From the NCBI GenBank assembly GCA_036272595.1, contig DATAYM010000024.1, positions 69,154-133,153 on the forward strand: a stretch of 64,000 bases of DNA, given 5' to 3'. A program made the translations under genes and the position numbers. Origin of the DNA: Poindextera sp036272595. GTDB lineage: Bacteria > Pseudomonadota > Alphaproteobacteria > Caulobacterales > Caulobacteraceae. The notes under the pieces were generated by a model. It saw nothing but the letters and a program-made list of their open reading frames with translations. It had not been told where the DNA came from and made no database searches. Shown here piece by piece: positions 61,824-64,000 of this stretch; the first letter of the stretch is position 1; every line of letters begins with the position of its first letter.

Positions 61824-64000
61824 TCAATCCAGCGAGCGGCTGGCCAGTTCGAAGACGTTCTTGGACAGGCCCGGGGTGTCGACGATGCGCTGCAGTTCGG
61901 CGCGCATCAGCTGGCCGAGCTCGGGCCGATAGCGCCGCCAGCCGCCCAGGGGCTCGATCAGCCTGGCCGCGGTCATCGGGTTGAAGGCGTCCACAGCCAG
62001 GATCTGGTCGGCCAGGAACCGATAGCCGGCGCCGGAAGGATCGTGGAAGCGGGCCGGGTTGCCGCTGGTGAAGCCGCCGACCAGGGCGCGCAGGCGATTG
62101 GGGTTCTTCGGGTCGAAGGCCGGATGGGCGGTCAGGCCCAGGACCCGGCCGATGGCGTCCTCGGCCGGGCTGCGCGCCTGGACCGCGAACCACTTGTCGA
62201 TGACCAGCGGCTCGTCCTTCCAGCGCTGGTAGAATTCGCTCAGCGCCGTCTCGAACTCCTCGCCGCCCATCAGCATCAGCGCGTTGAGGCCGCCCATGGC
62301 GTCGGTCATGTTGGCGGCGGCGCGGAAGTGGCCCATGGCGCGCTCGCGATTGTCCGCATGCGGATCGGCGGCGAGCAACTCCAGGGCGCCGTTGCGCAGG
62401 GCGCGGCGGCCGGCGCTGGCGGGATCCGGCGAGAACTCGCCGGCTTCCTGCAGGCCGCCGTGCAGCCGCTGCAGCAGTTCGCTCAGATGCACGGCCAGCC
62501 GCATGCGCAGGGCGTCGCGGGCCTCATGGACGGCGGCCGGATCGGCGGGGTCCTGGGCCATGGCCAGGTCCGCCTCGCTGGGCAGGGCCAGCGCCAGGGC
62601 CTTGAAGGCCGGCTCGGCCGACTGGTCGGACAGGGCGCGGCCCATGGCGGCGGCGAACCGCTCTTCGCCGACCTCGTCCGGCGCGCCGGCGGCGCGGGCC
62701 AGGATCAGGTCGCGGGCCAGGTCCTGGCCGGCCTCCCAGCGGTTGAACAGGTCCGTGTCGGCCGCCATCAGCACGTAGCGGTCCTTGGGCTCGGCGTCGG
62801 TGACCAGCTTCACCGGCGCGGAAAAGCCGCGCATGGCCGACAGCACCGGCCGGCGCGCGACCCCTTCCAGCCGCACCGCCGTGTGCGGCCGGTCGACCAC
62901 GATCAGGGCCTGTTCGCCGCCCTTTTCGCCATCGGGTCCGCCCGCGACGCGGAAGCTCTGCGGCCGGCCCTCGTCGTCGAGCAGGCCGATGGAGAGCGGG
63001 ATCGGCAACGGCCGCTTGTCCGGCTGCCCCGGGGTCGGCGCCACCGCCTGCTCGATGATCAGGTCCAGGGTCTGGGCCGCCTCGTCATAGGTCTTGGCGA
63101 TGGAGACTTCCGGCGTCCCGGCCTGTTCGTACCAGGCGAAGAAGTCGGTCAGATCCTTGCCCGAGAGCTCGGCGAAGCACTGGATGAAGGCCTCGACCGT
63201 GGTCGCATGGCCGTCCCAGCGCTCGAAATACAGGTCCATGCCGCGGCGGAAGTCCGTATCGCCGATCAGGGTTTTCAGCATACGGATGACCTCCGCGCCC
63301 TTCTCGTAGATGGTCGCGGTGTAGAAGTTCTCGATCTTCAGGTAGCTGGAGGGCCGCACCGGGTGGGCCAGGGGGCCGGCGTCTTCGGGGAACTGCCGCG
63401 CGCGCAGCATGCGCACGTCCTGAATGCGCTTGACCGCGTGGCCGCGCTGGTCAGCGGAGAAGCTCTGGTCACGGAAGACCGTCAGGCCCTCCTTCAGGCA
63501 GAGCTGGAACCAGTCGCGGCAGGTGATGCGGTCGCCGGTCCAGTTGTGGAAGTATTCGTGCGCGATGATCGCGTCGATGTTCGCATAGTCGAAATCGGTC
63601 GCGGTGTCAGGTGTCGCCAGCACGTACTTGTCGTTGAAAATGTTGAGGCCCTTGTTCTCCATCGCGCCCATGTTGAAGGCCGAGACCGCGACGATCATGA
63701 AGATGTCGAGATCGTATTCGCGCCCGAAGGCCTGCTCGTCCCAGCGCATCGCGCGCTGCAGGCAATCCATCGCCCAGGCGGCGCGTGTCTCCTTGCCGGG
63801 TTCCACGAAGATCTTCAGCGCCACGTTGCGGCCCGACATCGTGATGAAGGAATCCTCGACCACGCCGAGCGTGCCGCCGACCAGCGCGAACAGATAGGAC
63901 GGCTTCGGAAACGGATCGTGCCACACCGCGAAGTGCCGCCCGGTGCCGGGCAGGTCGCCCTGCGTTACGAGATTGCCGTTGGCGAGCAGGATCGGCGCCT
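61824..64000 (-). CDS. pepN: Aminopeptidase N (partial at right edge)
   Basis: An M1-family zinc aminopeptidase. The window holds about 725 residues, and the 5' end lies beyond position 64000. Sequence at the edge reads LLANGNLVTQGDLPGTGRH, part of the N-terminal domain. It also has the exopeptidase motif FNMGAMENKGLNIF, the zinc site HEYFHNWTGDRITCRDWFQL and a partner Glu in EGLTVFRDQSF. The C-terminal helical domain ends RIVDTPGLSKNVFELASRSLD. It lies upstream of pleC on the same strand, 98 bases away. Broad specificity for N-terminal Ala, Lys and Arg is typical. Confidence 0.96.
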   Translation of the reverse strand, partial: APILLANGNLVTQGDLPGTGRHFAVWHDPFPKPSYLFALVGGTLGVVEDSFITMSGRNVALKIFVEPGKETRAAWAMDCLQRAMRWDEQAFGREYDLDIFMIVAVSAFNMGAMENKGLNIFNDKYVLATPDTATDFDYANIDAIIAHEYFHNWTGDRITCRDWFQLCLKEGLTVFRDQSFSADQRGHAVKRIQDVRMLRARQFPEDAGPLAHPVRPSSYLKIENFYTATIYEKGAEVIRMLKTLIGDTDFRRGMDLYFERWDGHATTVEAFIQCFAELSGKDLTDFFAWYEQAGTPEVSIAKTYDEAAQTLDLIIEQAVAPTPGQPDKRPLPIPLSIGLLDDEGRPQSFRVAGGPDGEKGGEQALIVVDRPHTAVRLEGVARRPVLSAMRGFSAPVKLVTDAEPKDRYVLMAADTDLFNRWEAGQDLARDLILARAAGAPDEVGEERFAAAMGRALSDQSAEPAFKALALALPSEADLAMAQDPADPAAVHEARDALRMRLAVHLSELLQRLHGGLQEAGEFSPDPASAGRRALRNGALELLAADPHADNRERAMGHFRAAANMTDAMGGLNALMLMGGEEFETALSEFYQRWKDEPLVIDKWFAVQARSPAEDAIGRVLGLTAHPAFDPKNPNRLRALVGGFTSGNPARFHDPSGAGYRFLADQILAVDAFNPMTAARLIEPLGGWRRYRPELGQLMRAELQRIVDTPGLSKNVFELASRSLD

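Overview
This window is GC-rich alphaproteobacterial chromosome, most likely from a Caulobacteraceae species (Caulobacter/Phenylobacterium group). The best marker is a two-TM, two-PAS histidine kinase at 59185-61725. Its phospho-acceptor His lies 230 residues from the C-terminus, as expected for the cell-cycle kinase/phosphatase PleC. A UrcA-family protein, a CcmI-CcmE-CcmF-CcmH cluster, an ISAs1-type insertion sequence and an infC that appears to start on ATT fit the same group. No rRNA, tRNA or CRISPR array was seen.

Layout. (1) 42-482: rbfA. (2) 622-5263: small secreted or membrane proteins, a dienelactone-hydrolase-like enzyme, an SDR that lacks the catalytic Tyr, and a GST-kappa/HCCA-isomerase gene. 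(3) 5264-12990: an accessory block with a hybrid histidine kinase, a convergent NarL-type regulator and a 1648-residue autotransporter. It ends in a decayed 147-bp copy of part of the isomerase gene at 4652-5263, so near-direct repeats bracket the block. (4) 13040-14663: a TPR protein and a small secreted protein. (5) 14703-20617: infB, ylxR, nusA and rimP on the minus strand. The usual next gene, rbfA, is about 14.2 kb away at the left end, separated by blocks 2-4. (6) 20748-23158: a Nudix gene and ahpD divergent from oxyR, a peroxide-defence unit, plus a small secreted protein. (7) 23159-24541: REP-like palindromes and a complete ISAs1-family element with recognisable ends. (8) 24577-28320: two MaoC-type hydratase proteins, a GST, an MFS exporter and infC.

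(9) 28401-43689 is largely an envelope-precursor region. It holds GT9 and GT4 glycosyltransferases with a UDP-sulfoquinovose synthase (sqdB), a UDP-glucuronate 4-epimerase-like gene, galU, a glycine/asparagine/alanine-rich membrane protein, divergent glmS and glmM, and the operon small membrane protein-kdsD-phosphomannomutase-ugd. GalU and Ugd would give UDP-glucose and then UDP-glucuronate. SqdB uses UDP-glucose plus sulfite, and GlmS/GlmM feed UDP-GlcNAc. An ArsR/SRPBCC operon with a 12-bp palindromic operator candidate sits inside this region.

(10) 43812-58463: gpmA, a pentapeptide-repeat protein, the cytochrome c maturation genes ccmIEFH, degP followed by an OmpR-type regulator and sensor kinase, glnE, and then an ECF sigma, putative anti-sigma and metal-sensor-like triplet resembling CnrYXH. 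(11) 58558-64000: a double-ACT-domain protein, pleC, and pepN, which runs off the right edge.

Start codons were chosen from ribosome-binding-site spacing and domain boundaries. Several are non-ATG (TTG, GTG, possibly CTG and ATT) and are explained under each gene. Gaps between genes are short. The two longest are 13895-14180, where only a weak GC inverted repeat is visible, and 23159-23374, which holds REP-like palindromes.
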